From Saccharomonospora cyanea NA-134 (GTDB lineage: Bacteria; Actinomycetota; Actinomycetes; Mycobacteriales; Pseudonocardiaceae): a DNA stretch of 64,000 bases. The DNA is taken from NCBI RefSeq assembly GCF_000244975.1, contig NZ_CM001440.1, positions 4,076,325-4,140,324 on the forward strand. Direction: 5' to 3'. The notes beneath the pieces were generated by a model that was given only the letters and a program-made list of their open reading frames with translations, searched no databases and was not told the DNA's origin. The translations under genes were made by a program, and so were the position numbers. Positions within the stretch are counted from its first letter, which is position 1; each line of letters begins with the position of its first letter. This document shows, one piece after another, positions 8,473 to 17,740 of this stretch.

Positions 8473-8502
8473 TTTCTATACGCATCCGTATACGTATAGA
8501 AA
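8473..8502 (+). promoter_or_regulatory. Nested palindromic operator/promoter before the monooxygenase-tetR operon
   Basis: A perfect 10-bp inverted repeat (TTTCTATACG at 8473-8482 and its complement at 8493-8502, separated by 10 bp) encloses an 8-bp palindrome CGTATACG (8487-8494). The tract is strikingly AT-rich for this genome and lies 13-43 bases upstream of the monooxygenase ATG. It is the obvious binding site for the TetR protein encoded two genes on; binding is inferred. Confidence 0.7.
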
Positions 8503-8515
8503 TTGGAGGGTGGCC

Positions 8516-10033
8516 ATGGAGCGACACCCGGAGGTCCTGGTCGTCGGCGCGGGCCCCACCGGTCTGGCGCTGGCGTGCGGACTGGCGGCGCAGGGGGTGG
8601 CCGTACGCGTGGTCGACCGCGCGAGCGGACCGGCCTCGACGTCGCGGGCGAACATCCTGCACGCACGCGGCGTGGAGGTGCTCCGACGGCTCGGCGCCCT
8701 CGGCGACCTGCGCGAACGGTCGCTCGCTCCGATGGGGATGCGCATGCACGCGGGCTCGCGACCGATCTCCACCATGCGTTTCACGCCGGACGACAGCGAG
8801 GACGTCCAGGCGTTGTTCGTGTCACAGGCCCTGGTCGAGCGGCAGCTCCGCGCCCGGCTCGACGAGCTGGGCGGGGCCGTGGAGTGGGGTACGACGTGCA
8901 CTGGAGTGGTGCGGGACGCCGAGGGCGTGAGCGTCGAGTTCGCCGACGGAACGCGGGCACAGGCGCGCTGGCTGGTCGGTTGCGACGGCGCGCACAGCAC
9001 GGTCCGCGAGGCCGCCGGCATCGGCTTTCCCGGAGTGCCCGTCGTCGAGCAGTTCCTGCTGGCCGACGTCCACGCGGACTGGAAGCGGGACCGGAGCACC
9101 TCCGCGGGCTTCTTCCACCCGGACGGCCTGTTGCTGGCCATGCCCATGCGCGATCATGACAGCGGCACGGACAACGGCGACCTCTGGCGCCTGATGGCCG
9201 ACGTCTCCGCGCTGGACCGCCGGCTCGACGCAGAGGAGATCATCGCGCGCTTCGCCGAGCTCGTCGCCGTGCGCACGGGCGACCGGGGCATGCGCATCCG
9301 CGACGCGGTGTGGACGTCGGTGTTCCGCATCCACCGCAGGCTCGCGGACACCTACCGCAGCGGCCGTGTGCTCCTCGCCGGGGACGCCGCCCACGTGCAC
9401 AGCCCGATCGGTGGCCAGGGCATGAACACCGGCATCGGCGACGCCGAGAACCTGGCATGGAAGTTGGCGCTCGTCGTCCGTGGCAGAGCGGCGGAGAACC
9501 TGCTGGACACCTACCCGGCCGAGCGGCGCCCGCTGGCCGCCGAGGTCCTGCGCACCACCACGAACAACACCCGGCTGCTGGTCGCCGACGGCGCCGTGGG
9601 CAGGTTCGTCCGCGACCGGCTCGTCGTCCCCCTCCTGGACTCGCCCCGGGTACAACGTGTCGCGACCCGCAGGGCGTCCCAGTTGTGGGTCACCTACCGG
9701 CGAGGGCCGCTCGGTGGGCGCGGACGGACGCCGCGTCCCGGAGACCGGATCGCCGACCTCGCCTGCACCCGCTCCGACGGCAGCCCGGTACGCCTGCATT
9801 CGGAGCTGCACCCGGCCTGGGTGGTCCTCACCCCGCCCGGAGCCGAAGCCGACGCGCTCGCCCGCACCGCGCGTGCCCACCTGGGTGGCGAGGTGACCGC
9901 CCTGACCGACCCGGCGGCGACCGGGCCCGCTCTCCTGATCCGGCCCGACGGGCACCTCGCGTGGCGGGGTGACGATCCCGACGGGCTACGCCGGTGGTTC
10001 ACCGAGGTCCTGCACGCCAGGATCGACGCATGA
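8516..10033 (+). CDS. FAD-dependent aromatic monooxygenase (PHBH-fold)
   Basis: A class A flavoprotein hydroxylase of 505 residues. It has the FAD dinucleotide motif VVGAGPTGLALACGL near the N terminus, the DG motif LVGCDGAHSTVRE in the first third, and the GD motif LLAGDAAHVHSPIGGQG followed by MNTGIGDAENLAWKLA. The C-terminal thioredoxin-like part is found in polyketide and antibiotic hydroxylases. GGAGG precedes the ATG. The stop overlaps the TetR start (ATGA), so the pair form an operon, and a palindrome covers the promoter. Substrate could be an aromatic polyketide, a drug or an environmental aromatic; the sequence does not tell. Confidence 0.9.
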   Translation: MERHPEVLVVGAGPTGLALACGLAAQGVAVRVVDRASGPASTSRANILHARGVEVLRRLGALGDLRERSLAPMGMRMHAGSRPISTMRFTPDDSEDVQALFVSQALVERQLRARLDELGGAVEWGTTCTGVVRDAEGVSVEFADGTRAQARWLVGCDGAHSTVREAAGIGFPGVPVVEQFLLADVHADWKRDRSTSAGFFHPDGLLLAMPMRDHDSGTDNGDLWRLMADVSALDRRLDAEEIIARFAELVAVRTGDRGMRIRDAVWTSVFRIHRRLADTYRSGRVLLAGDAAHVHSPIGGQGMNTGIGDAENLAWKLALVVRGRAAENLLDTYPAERRPLAAEVLRTTTNNTRLLVADGAVGRFVRDRLVVPLLDSPRVQRVATRRASQLWVTYRRGPLGGRGRTPRPGDRIADLACTRSDGSPVRLHSELHPAWVVLTPPGAEADALARTARAHLGGEVTALTDPAATGPALLIRPDGHLAWRGDDPDGLRRWFTEVLHARIDA

Positions 10034-10671
10034 ACGTCAGGACGACCCGACATGCCGGGCCGGGACGGCCCCGCGACCCCCGCGCCGACACGGCGATCTT
10101 GACCGCGGCCGTGGACCTGCTCGTCGAACGCGGCATAGCGGGGACCAGCATCGAGGCCATCGCCCGGCGCGCGGGTGTGGCGAAGGCGACCGTCTACAAG
10201 CGCTGGTCCTCGAAGGAGGACCTGCTCGCCGAGGCGATCGAGTCCGCACGCGAGGACATCCCGGCCCTGGACGAGCAGGACTGGGACGTCCCCCTGCCCG
10301 AGCTGATCGAGAGACTGCTACCGCTGTGGGGCCAGGCGCTCGCGGACCCTCGCTACCGGGCGCTGACCGCCCGGCTGGTCGGCGCGGGTGCCGACCATCC
10401 CGCCCTGCTGTCCGCGTACTGGCACCACCACGTCGTCCCACGCCGCGAGAGGGCGCGGGCCGTGCTCCGCCACGCGCAGGCAAACGGCGCACTCGCCGCG
10501 GACGCCGACCTCGACCTCCTGATCGACATGTTGCTGGGTGCCGTGATCCATCGCCTGGCACTGGAGCCGGAAAGCGCACGAGCCTCGGGCCACACCGCGT
10601 ACCTGCGGCGGCTGCTGCGGCAGGCCGGCCTGCCCGTCCTCACCGAAGGAGAACCCGGTCAGAGGTCGTAG
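10030..10671 (+). CDS. TetR family transcriptional regulator
   Basis: A 213-residue repressor-type protein. The N-terminal HTH domain runs DTAILTAAVDLLVERG, then TSIEAIARRAGVAKATVYKR, with KEDLLAEAI following; the rest is an all-helical ligand-binding domain of the C-terminal TetR type. The ATG overlaps the upstream monooxygenase stop by 4 bp, so it is made with the enzyme it probably controls through the palindrome at 8473-8502. The 3' end overlaps the end of the convergent metallo-hydrolase gene by 13 bp. The inducer is unknown but is likely the enzyme's substrate. Confidence 0.92.
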   Translation: MNVRTTRHAGPGRPRDPRADTAILTAAVDLLVERGIAGTSIEAIARRAGVAKATVYKRWSSKEDLLAEAIESAREDIPALDEQDWDVPLPELIERLLPLWGQALADPRYRALTARLVGAGADHPALLSAYWHHHVVPRRERARAVLRHAQANGALAADADLDLLIDMLLGAVIHRLALEPESARASGHTAYLRRLLRQAGLPVLTEGEPGQRS

Positions 10672-11441
10672 ACCGCGCCCTGCCGCACACGCTCCGTGGG
10701 GCCGTGGAACGCCGCCCCGGCCTCGGCGAGGATCGCCTCGCCGTCCGACCACGGCGGTACGTGGGTGAGCAGCAGCCTGCCCACGTTCGCCCGCTCCGCG
10801 AGTTCGCCCGCCTGCGTGCCCGACAGGTGCAGGTCGGCGGGGCGGTCGGGCGCGTCGGTCCAGCTCGCCTCGCACAGCAGCACGTCCGCACCGTCGGCCA
10901 GCTCGTCGAGCGCGGCACACGGTCCGGTGTCACCGGTGTAGGCGAGCGTGGTGTCGCCGTGTGTGATGCGCACGCCGAACGACTCGGTCGGGTGCACCAC
11001 GGGCACCGGCGTCACCGTGAACGGGCCGACGGTCCTCGCCTCACGGCTCAGCGCGTGGAACTCGAACACGTCCGAGAGGTCCGTGTCGCGGCGCTCGGCC
11101 TCGTGCGGCGCGTAGGCGTTGGCGAGCCGGGCCGGGGCCTCCGACGGCGCGTGGACGGGCAGCCTGCGCCGCCTCGGGTCGTAGGGCGGGTCGGGATGGT
11201 AGCGGCGCAGCACCGTGAGGGCACTGAAGTCCGCGCAGTGGTCGGGATGCAGGTGCGACAACACGAGCGCGTCCAATTCGAAGGGGTCGCACACCGTCTG
11301 GAGACGCGCCAGGATGCCGTTGCCGAAGTCCAGCCCCAGCCGGAACCCCTCGGCCTCCACGAGGTAGCCGGAAGCTGCCGCGTCAGGACCGGGAATGCTG
11401 CCGCAACAGCCGAGGATCGTCAGTCGCACGATCAACACCAT
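10659..11441 (-). CDS. MBL-fold metallo-hydrolase, Rv1339-type (atypical cyclic-nucleotide phosphodiesterase family)
   Basis: A 260-residue cytoplasmic metallo-beta-lactamase-fold enzyme. It begins VRLTILGCCGSIPGPDAAAS, has the metal motif SHLHPDHCADF near residue 80, the later ligand in YTGDTGP, and a terminal LLTHVPPW that carries the last His. The order murI-this gene-rph-rdgB matches Rv1338-Rv1341, and the Rv1339 family is known for cyclic AMP hydrolysis. Here the TetR/monooxygenase pair separates it from rph. Start uncertain: ATG 11441 or the GTG four codons on. The stop lies inside the 3' end of the convergent tetR gene. Confidence 0.85.
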   Translation of the reverse strand: MVLIVRLTILGCCGSIPGPDAAASGYLVEAEGFRLGLDFGNGILARLQTVCDPFELDALVLSHLHPDHCADFSALTVLRRYHPDPPYDPRRRRLPVHAPSEAPARLANAYAPHEAERRDTDLSDVFEFHALSREARTVGPFTVTPVPVVHPTESFGVRITHGDTTLAYTGDTGPCAALDELADGADVLLCEASWTDAPDRPADLHLSGTQAGELAERANVGRLLLTHVPPWSDGEAILAEAGAAFHGPTERVRQGAVYDL

Positions 11442-11468
11442 GCCACGGCAGAGGGCGCCGCGCCCTCC

Positions 11469-12266
11469 TCACGTGGTGGCGAGCACTGTGCCGAAGCCCA
11501 TGAAACGCCGGGCCAGTCTGGCGAACTGCTCGGCCGAGCCGGTGGCGACGAACTCGTGCTCCGGCGGTTCCGGCCGCTCAGCCAGCAGGTCGAGTTCGGT
11601 GAGGACGTTCACCACGTCCTTGGCCGTCTCCTCGGCACTCGACACGAGAGTGACGTCGGGACCCATGACGGCCTGGAGGACGCCCGTCAGCAGCGGGTAG
11701 TGCGTGCAGCCGAGGATCAGGGTGTCGACGCCGTGGCGCACGAGCGGGTCGAGGTAGCCCTGTGCGAGCCCGAGCACCTGCCTGCCGGAGGTGATTCCGC
11801 GTTCGACGAACTCGACGAACCGGGGACACGCCACGCTGCTGAGCTCGACGTCCGTGGCCGCCAGCGCGTCGTCGTAGGCCCGCGACCGCACTGTGCCCTC
11901 GGTGCCGATGAGCCCGACCCGGCCGTTACGGGTCGTCGCCGCCGCTCGGCGGGCGGCGGGCAGCACCACCTCGAAGACCGGGATGTCGTAGCGCTCCCTC
12001 GCGTCGCGCAGGCAGGCGGCGGACGCGGTGTTGCACGCGATCACGAGGGCTTTCACCCCGTCGGCGACGAGTCCGTCGAGCGCTGTCAGAGCCAGCTCGC
12101 GCACCCGGGCGATGGGCAGCGGACCGTACGGGGCGTGGGCGGTGTCACCGACGTAGCGGAGGCGTTCGGCTGGCAGTTGGTCGGCCACGGCACGCGCGAC
12201 CGTCAACCCGCCGACTCCGGAGTCGAAGATCCCGATCGGGGCGGAGGCGGAGCGGGTCGTGGTCAC
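11469..12266 (-). CDS. murI: Glutamate racemase
   Basis: Makes D-glutamate for peptidoglycan. The 265-residue protein shows [15 protein letters not shown] at the N terminus and the two catalytic cysteines, Cys78 in VIACNTASA and Cys187 in LGCTHYPLL. The GTG start overlaps the stop of the rhomboid gene (GTGA), so the two are coupled, and the metallo-hydrolase follows 27 bp later. Size and motifs are normal. Confidence 0.97.
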   Translation of the reverse strand: MTTTRSASAPIGIFDSGVGGLTVARAVADQLPAERLRYVGDTAHAPYGPLPIARVRELALTALDGLVADGVKALVIACNTASAACLRDARERYDIPVFEVVLPAARRAAATTRNGRVGLIGTEGTVRSRAYDDALAATDVELSSVACPRFVEFVERGITSGRQVLGLAQGYLDPLVRHGVDTLILGCTHYPLLTGVLQAVMGPDVTLVSSAEETAKDVVNVLTELDLLAERPEPPEHEFVATGSAEQFARLARRFMGFGTVLATT

Positions 12267-12931
12267 GCGCCGAGACTACCTGGCAGCTCCGGCCGCGCCG
12301 TCGACCTCTTCCTCCGGTCCGCTCTCGCCACCAGCCACGCCGCGAGCACACCACCCACCGCGCCGAACAGGTGCCCCTGCCAGGACACCCCCGGTGTGCC
12401 AGGGAACACGCCCCACAGCATTCCGCCCCACAGCGCGAACAGCACCACGGCCACCGCGAGCTGCGCGAGGCTTCGGGAGAACACCCCCCGCAGGAGCAGG
12501 AAGGCGAGCCAGCCGAACGCCAGTCCGGAGGCGCCGACCGTCACGGTGTGGTCGGGCGAGACCAGCCACACGCCGAGACCACCGACGACCCAGATCACGG
12601 CCGTCACCATCACCCACTGCCCGAGGCCACCCGCCATCGCGAGGAAGGCGAACACGGCCACCGGCCAGGTGTTGGCGAACAGATGCGACCAGCCGTCGTG
12701 CAGCAGCGGCGCCCACACCACACCGTCGAGCCCGTCGAGTGAGCGCGACACGATGCCGTTCCGGTCGAGCTCCAGGGGCAGGACGACGTCGACGAGCTCC
12801 ACGAGGTAGAGCAGAGCGACGAAGGCCGCCGACACGGCTGCCGCGGCGAGAGGCCTGCGCGGGATGACCCGCTTGGCCCCGTTGCGCTGCGGAGTCGGCG
12901 GCGTCGGTGAGGAGGCGCTGGGAATGTCCAC
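12263..12931 (-). CDS. Rhomboid family intramembrane serine protease
   Basis: An integral membrane protease of 222 residues, with about six transmembrane helices after a short cytoplasmic N terminus. The catalytic Ser135 sits in [10 protein letters not shown] and His187 in [11 protein letters not shown]; the upstream segment [13 protein letters not shown] supplies the oxyanion-side residues. Rv1337 is its positional counterpart. The GTG start lacks a good Shine-Dalgarno sequence. A hairpin lies between cysM and this gene, so it may have its own transcript. Substrates are unknown. Confidence 0.92.
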   Translation of the reverse strand: MDIPSASSPTPPTPQRNGAKRVIPRRPLAAAAVSAAFVALLYLVELVDVVLPLELDRNGIVSRSLDGLDGVVWAPLLHDGWSHLFANTWPVAVFAFLAMAGGLGQWVMVTAVIWVVGGLGVWLVSPDHTVTVGASGLAFGWLAFLLLRGVFSRSLAQLAVAVVLFALWGGMLWGVFPGTPGVSWQGHLFGAVGGVLAAWLVARADRRKRSTARPELPGSLGA

Positions 12932-12952
12932 GTCGTGCAGGCTAACCCCGCA

Positions 12953-12971
12953 CCGAGGCCCCCCGCCTCGG
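12953..12971 (-). terminator. Possible terminator hairpin after cysM
   Basis: CCGAGGC (12953-12959) and GCCTCGG (12965-12971) form a 7-bp stem with a five-base loop in the 115-bp gap between cysM and the rhomboid gene. No T-tract follows. It may separate the sulfur genes from the rhomboid-murI unit. Confidence 0.45.
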
Positions 12972-13046
12972 GTGAAAACCCTGAGAGCCCGCTGGTGAAC
13001 CCCGGTTACCCGCTGCGCGGTGGGTTCGAGAACAGGCTCCGAGAGC

Positions 13047-14283
<1,237 letters not shown>

Positions 14284-14352
14284 GGGTTACCTCCACTCGG
14301 GGTTGACGACAGAACAGACGTTCCGGAGCGCGGGGCTATTCCCGCGAGTGAC

Positions 14353-14838
14353 TCAGAGCGCCTCGGAGGATTCGGAGGATTCGGAGGAGTCGTGGCCGCC
14401 GGTGCCGGCCGCCGGGTACGCGTCGACGATCTCCACTTCCTCCTCGGTGACCTCGCCGTCGACGATGCGGTACGACCGGAACTCGTACGTGTCCGGCTGC
14501 CGGGTCGACACCAGCACGTAGTGCGCGAAGGGTTCCTGCGCGAGCTTGATGTCCGTGCGCGAGGGATACGCCTCGGTCGCGGTGTGCGAGTGGTAGATCA
14601 CCACGGGCTTCTCGTCGCGGGCGTCCATCTCCCGGTACAGCCTGAGCAGGTCGCCCGAGTCGAACTCGTAGAAGGTCGGCGAGCGCGCCGCGTTCACCAT
14701 GGGAATGAACCGCTCGGGGCGGTCCGTGCCGTCGTCAGGACCCGCGATCACCCCACACGCCTCGTCCGGGTGGTCCCGGCGGGCATGCTCGACGATCGCG
14801 TCCACGAGGTCACGGCGAATCTGGAGCACGAGGCTCAT
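14353..14838 (-). CDS. mec: Mec: JAMM metallopeptidase releasing cysteine from CysO
   Basis: A Zn-dependent Mov34/MPN-type peptidase of 161 residues that cleaves cysteine from the CysO-cysteine adduct. The JAMM residues are visible: Glu26 in HPDEACGVI, His83 and His85 in IYHSHTATEAYPSRTD, Ser93 and Asp96. The ATG at 14838 starts the domain; more upstream frame is not needed. The last ten residues are a Ser/Ser/Glu repeat from an in-frame 9-bp DNA repeat and look disordered. It lies 69 bp upstream of cysO in the same transcript direction. Confidence 0.95.
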   Translation of the reverse strand: MSLVLQIRRDLVDAIVEHARRDHPDEACGVIAGPDDGTDRPERFIPMVNAARSPTFYEFDSGDLLRLYREMDARDEKPVVIYHSHTATEAYPSRTDIKLAQEPFAHYVLVSTRQPDTYEFRSYRIVDGEVTEEEVEIVDAYPAAGTGGHDSSESSESSEAL

Positions 14839-14888
14839 TCTACGGTTCCGCAACAGGGCGTTCACAACGTGAGAAACCGCAGGTCGAG

Positions 14889-15428
14889 CTACTGTTCGGA
14901 GTCCTCGCCGAGGTTGGCGGAGGCCGCAAGCGCCGCCTCCGCCAGCGCGGTCTGACACGTGACCAGCCACGTCAGCTCCCTCCCGCCCTTGCGGAGTGTG
15001 ACCGTGGGCCAGTCCACGAGCGCGTTCCACCTCGGCCGCGACACGAACAGTGACTGCGCATGACCCAATGCGCAGAAGACGTCCGGCACGGCGACCTCGG
15101 GCACCGTCACCACGGCCGGATCCTCCCCGGAGTCGTGAGCGTGCGCGAAGAGCACGCTGGTGCGGCGCACCGCGTCGAACACCTGGCGCCGCATCGCCTC
15201 CCCGTGCCGGGCCCGGAAGTCCGCGCTCGCCTCACGGTCGAAGTAGGCGTCGGGGAACAGCCGCCGGTCGGGCAGGGAAGGCGGCCTGCGCCCGAACCGC
15301 CTGCGCTGCCCCGTGAACGCGCACTCCAGGTCGTCGAAAACCCCGAGCAGGCCCTCCGCCACCAGCCGGGACACCGCAAGGCACACGCCCTGTCCGGCGC
15401 GCCACGCCCGGACGAACTCCCCCGTCAC
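14889..15428 (-). CDS. Diverged DUF2017-like protein, second copy
   Basis: This 179-residue protein of unknown function seems to be a distant paralogue of the DUF2017 protein encoded 1.3 kb upstream. The best shared block is the LFPDAYFDREASADFRARH segment, matching the LLPDF(x)RDDPE-type helix, followed by a helix pair and VPEVAVPDVFCALGHAQSLFVS in the position of the family's [13 protein letters not shown] segment. It directly follows a ClpS-like gene, just as DUF2017 follows clpS. The GTG start has AGGAG at 4 nt. The C-terminal 40 residues (RKGGRELTWLVTCQTALAE) have no obvious counterpart in the first copy. The kinship is judged by eye. Confidence 0.6.
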   Translation of the reverse strand: MTGEFVRAWRAGQGVCLAVSRLVAEGLLGVFDDLECAFTGQRRRFGRRPPSLPDRRLFPDAYFDREASADFRARHGEAMRRQVFDAVRRTSVLFAHAHDSGEDPAVVTVPEVAVPDVFCALGHAQSLFVSRPRWNALVDWPTVTLRKGGRELTWLVTCQTALAEAALAASANLGEDSEQ

Positions 15429-15464
15429 TCGTCTCCTCGTCTGGTCACACTGTCTGGTCGTACG

Positions 15465-15731
15465 TCACGGAGCCATCGCGCCGGGCTCGGCACTGTCGCT
15501 CACGGTGGCCCGCACGCCGAGCACCTGGATCTCGGCCACCACGCGCTCGGCCTCCTCCCGGGTGCCGAAGGACAGCACGCGCGCGATCCCGTGCCGCTGC
15601 GCCTCGTCGGCCAACGCCACGCCGGTCTGCTTGTCCACGCCGCACACGTGCCACAACACGAAAGCCACACCTGGGAACCGGTTCACGTCGTCGTGGTGCA
15701 GATCGACGTGCCACCGCGCACGCTCAGCCAT
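15465..15731 (-). CDS. ClpS-like adaptor, second copy with altered degron pocket
   Basis: An 88-residue ClpS-fold protein. It aligns to the canonical ClpS of this locus almost without gaps, sharing the Trp at the start of the fold, Asp-x-Val-Asn in HHDDVNRF, the helix ending GVDKQTG and the AxRV strand. Relative to true ClpS the N-degron pocket changes: the His of LMLDVHHKG is replaced by Gln (ADEAQRHG), the preceding Val by Ala and the Met/Leu positions by Ala/Asp. The ATG overlaps the end of the P1 peptidase gene by 8 bp. It probably still docks on a Clp ATPase or another partner, but with different cargo; this is inference. Confidence 0.75.
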   Translation of the reverse strand: MAERARWHVDLHHDDVNRFPGVAFVLWHVCGVDKQTGVALADEAQRHGIARVLSFGTREEAERVVAEIQVLGVRATVSDSAEPGAMAP

Positions 15732-16758
15732 CGGCGAACACTTCCGGCCACACCTCGGCGTAGGCGGGCAGCCCCGGCACCCCCTTCGCGGACAGCAGAC
15801 CGTGCACCATCGCGCGGGCGAACACCCGCGCCGCCGCGGTGCACAGGCGGTCGAGCGCCGCCGCGCTACCCGCGTCCCCGATCGGCCCTTCCGCCCTCTG
15901 CAGGTCCTTCTCCCCCGTGGCCAACGCGAACACGGTGTCACCGTCGAACATCGTGTGCGCCGGGCGCACGGCCCAGGCGATGCCGTCCTGCGCGGCGACG
16001 GCCAACCGGCGGCACTGCGCCTTCGACAACGTCGCGTCGACGGCCACCACACCGATCGTCGTGTTCAGCCGGGTCCCGGACGGTGCGGTGAAGTTCCCCG
16101 CACGCTCCGGCCAGCGGGACACACCGAACTCGTTCTCGTCGGCGTACTCGGCGGCGTACGGCAACCCGGTGTCCAGGCGCACGGCCTCACCGGCGGCGTT
16201 CACCACGGCCAGCGCGCCGACCACGATGCCGTCGACATCCTCACTGGCCGTGCCGACACCGCCCTTCAGCGAGCCGACCTGCGCACCCGCGCCCGCTCCC
16301 ACCGAGCCCTGCGCGACGGGCCCTCCGGTCGCCGCCTCGCAGGCGGCGTGGCCGAACGTCGCATCGGGGCGGTTGCCCCACGTGCTGCGGGGCAGATCGA
16401 AGATCACCGCCGAGGGGACGATCGGCACGACGTGAGCCGGCTCCGGACCCACCGGGAAGCCGCGCTGCCGCTCGTCCAGCCACCTCATCACCCCGTCGGC
16501 CGCGGCGAGGCCGAACGCACTGCCGCCCGACAGGCACACGGCATCGACCGTGCGCACGAGGTTCTCGGGTGCGAGCAGGTCCGTCTCCCGCGTGCCCGGC
16601 GCGCCACCGCGCTGGTCCACCGCCCCGACGGTGCCCTCCGGCGGCAACACGACCGTGGTGCCGCACAGCCACCCGTCGCCGGTGCGGTCGTGGTGGCCGA
16701 CCCGGATCCCCCGCACGTCCGTGATCGCGTTGTGGCGTCCCGGGTTGGTCGTCGTCAC
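15724..16758 (-). CDS. P1 (DmpA-type) family peptidase
   Basis: A 344-residue self-processing N-terminal-nucleophile hydrolase, homologue of Rv1333. The chain likely cleaves itself between Asn232 and Thr233 in TRLNTTIGVVAVDA, exposing Thr233 as nucleophile; CLSGGSAFGLAAADGV and the GSVGAGAGAQVGSLKGG loop are family marks. DmpA relatives remove N-terminal residues from small peptides. It sits 10 bp after DUF2017 and its 3' end overlaps the ClpS-like start, so it is embedded between two ClpS-DUF2017 modules, which hints at a shared role in peptide disposal. Confidence 0.9.
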   Translation of the reverse strand: MTTTNPGRHNAITDVRGIRVGHHDRTGDGWLCGTTVVLPPEGTVGAVDQRGGAPGTRETDLLAPENLVRTVDAVCLSGGSAFGLAAADGVMRWLDERQRGFPVGPEPAHVVPIVPSAVIFDLPRSTWGNRPDATFGHAACEAATGGPVAQGSVGAGAGAQVGSLKGGVGTASEDVDGIVVGALAVVNAAGEAVRLDTGLPYAAEYADENEFGVSRWPERAGNFTAPSGTRLNTTIGVVAVDATLSKAQCRRLAVAAQDGIAWAVRPAHTMFDGDTVFALATGEKDLQRAEGPIGDAGSAAALDRLCTAAARVFARAMVHGLLSAKGVPGLPAYAEVWPEVFADG

Positions 16759-16768
16759 CCGTTCCGCC

Positions 16769-17326
16769 TCACTCGGTGAGCGCCTGCACGAGCGTGTCCT
16801 GCACCCACGTCAACCAGTGGTAGACGCCGAGGTGCGGGGCACGCGGGTCGTCCTCGGGCAACTGGTCGGGCATGTCCTCGGTGACGTCGAGCGCGGTGCC
16901 CAGCGCGAGCCGCACGTCGTTGAGCGCCGACAGCCACGCGTCGGCCTGCTCGAACGTCAGGCGCACCTCGCCACCGCCGGGCGGCAGCGTCCGCAACACC
17001 ACCTCGGCCACGCCGAGCTTCGCGTCCAGCAGCGCGGGCTCGTGCAGCGACCGCAACGCCGCCGCCGAGTCCAGCGACTCCTTCGACGGGCTGTCGGGGT
17101 CGAGCCTGTGGAAGTCGGGCAGCAACCGTCCCAGGACGGGGTCCTCCGGCCCCTCCGACGGGCCGGTGCGGATGCCGGTCAGCTCAGCGAGTTCGTCCCG
17201 CGGAGCCTCGTCCGCGCGCGTCTTCAGCATGTCCTCGATCTGGCCGACCAGCCCGCGCACCACGGCCGCTTCCTGCTGCTCGAAACCGCCGACCACCTTG
17301 CCGCCCCTGCGGCGCCATTCCCTCAC
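16769..17326 (-). CDS. DUF2017 family protein (clpS-linked)
   Basis: A 185-residue all-helical protein of unknown function that follows clpS across actinobacteria (Rv1332 position). Family features include [14 protein letters not shown] in the middle and [19 protein letters not shown] toward the C terminus, ending [15 protein letters not shown]. The GTG at 17326 overlaps the clpS stop (GTGA), so it is translationally coupled with ClpS and probably works with it or with the Clp protease. Longer in-frame starts would run into clpS. Confidence 0.9.
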   Translation of the reverse strand: MREWRRRGGKVVGGFEQQEAAVVRGLVGQIEDMLKTRADEAPRDELAELTGIRTGPSEGPEDPVLGRLLPDFHRLDPDSPSKESLDSAAALRSLHEPALLDAKLGVAEVVLRTLPPGGGEVRLTFEQADAWLSALNDVRLALGTALDVTEDMPDQLPEDDPRAPHLGVYHWLTWVQDTLVQALTE

Positions 17327-17607
17327 GGCTGTTCCATCGTCGCCCACAGGCCCGCCGCGTGAAGTTTCGCGACGTCGCCCTCCACCTTCTCCTTCGTTCC
17401 CGACGACACGACGGCTCTGCCCTTGTGGTGTACGTCGAGCATGAGTTTCGTGGCGTGGTCCTTGCTGTACCCGAAGATCCGCTGGAACACGTAGGTCACG
17501 TAGGACATGAGGTTGACCGGGTCGTTCCACACGATCGTCTGCCACGGTCGGTCTTCGGCGCCGAGATCCGCACCGAGTGTTTCTTCGGCCTCGACGGGCG
17601 TGGTCAT
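17323..17607 (-). CDS. clpS: ATP-dependent Clp protease adaptor ClpS
   Basis: A 94-residue adaptor that delivers N-degron substrates to the ClpC/ClpA-type unfoldase. The [16 protein letters not shown] segment and [14 protein letters not shown] helix contain the residues that bind the substrate's amino group and first side chain, including the conserved His. The ATG at 17607 begins a 25-residue acidic extension typical of ClpS; an ATG four codons upstream is possible. It is the first gene of the minus-strand operon and is divergent from pncB, as in Rv1330c-Rv1331. Confidence 0.95.
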   Translation of the reverse strand: MTTPVEAEETLGADLGAEDRPWQTIVWNDPVNLMSYVTYVFQRIFGYSKDHATKLMLDVHHKGRAVVSSGTKEKVEGDVAKLHAAGLWATMEQP

Positions 17608-17728
17608 GCCCCCCATGGTGTCACGGGGCACAGCACCGGCGTGCCAGAGGTAGGCCACGCGGGTGAGAGTGCACCCTTTCCGCACCCACCCGGCGGCCCA
17701 CCCTGGCCGCGCGGTTCTGAGTGACGAA

Positions 17729-17734
17729 TAATCT
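17729..17734 (+). promoter_or_regulatory. Putative -10 box of leaderless pncB
   Basis: TAATCT six bases before the pncB ATG, in a locally AT-rich patch (GAATAATC), with no ribosome-binding site. The clpS operon promoter must share this 133-bp divergent gap. Confidence 0.45.
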
Positions 17735-17740
17735 TGCGGC

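Noticed and set aside
8516-10033. Naming the monooxygenase as rifampicin monooxygenase
   Set aside because: The family motifs are shared by many aromatic hydroxylases and nothing visible fixes the substrate.
9969-12809. A 946-codon plus-strand frame running through tetR, the metallo-hydrolase, murI and rhomboid genes
   Set aside because: It is a G+C-driven shadow of four well-supported genes and has no recognisable domain.
15465-15731. ClpS-like gene as a broken fragment of clpS
   Set aside because: It aligns with ClpS over the full fold, has its own start, overlaps its neighbour in a regular operon way and shows no frameshift.
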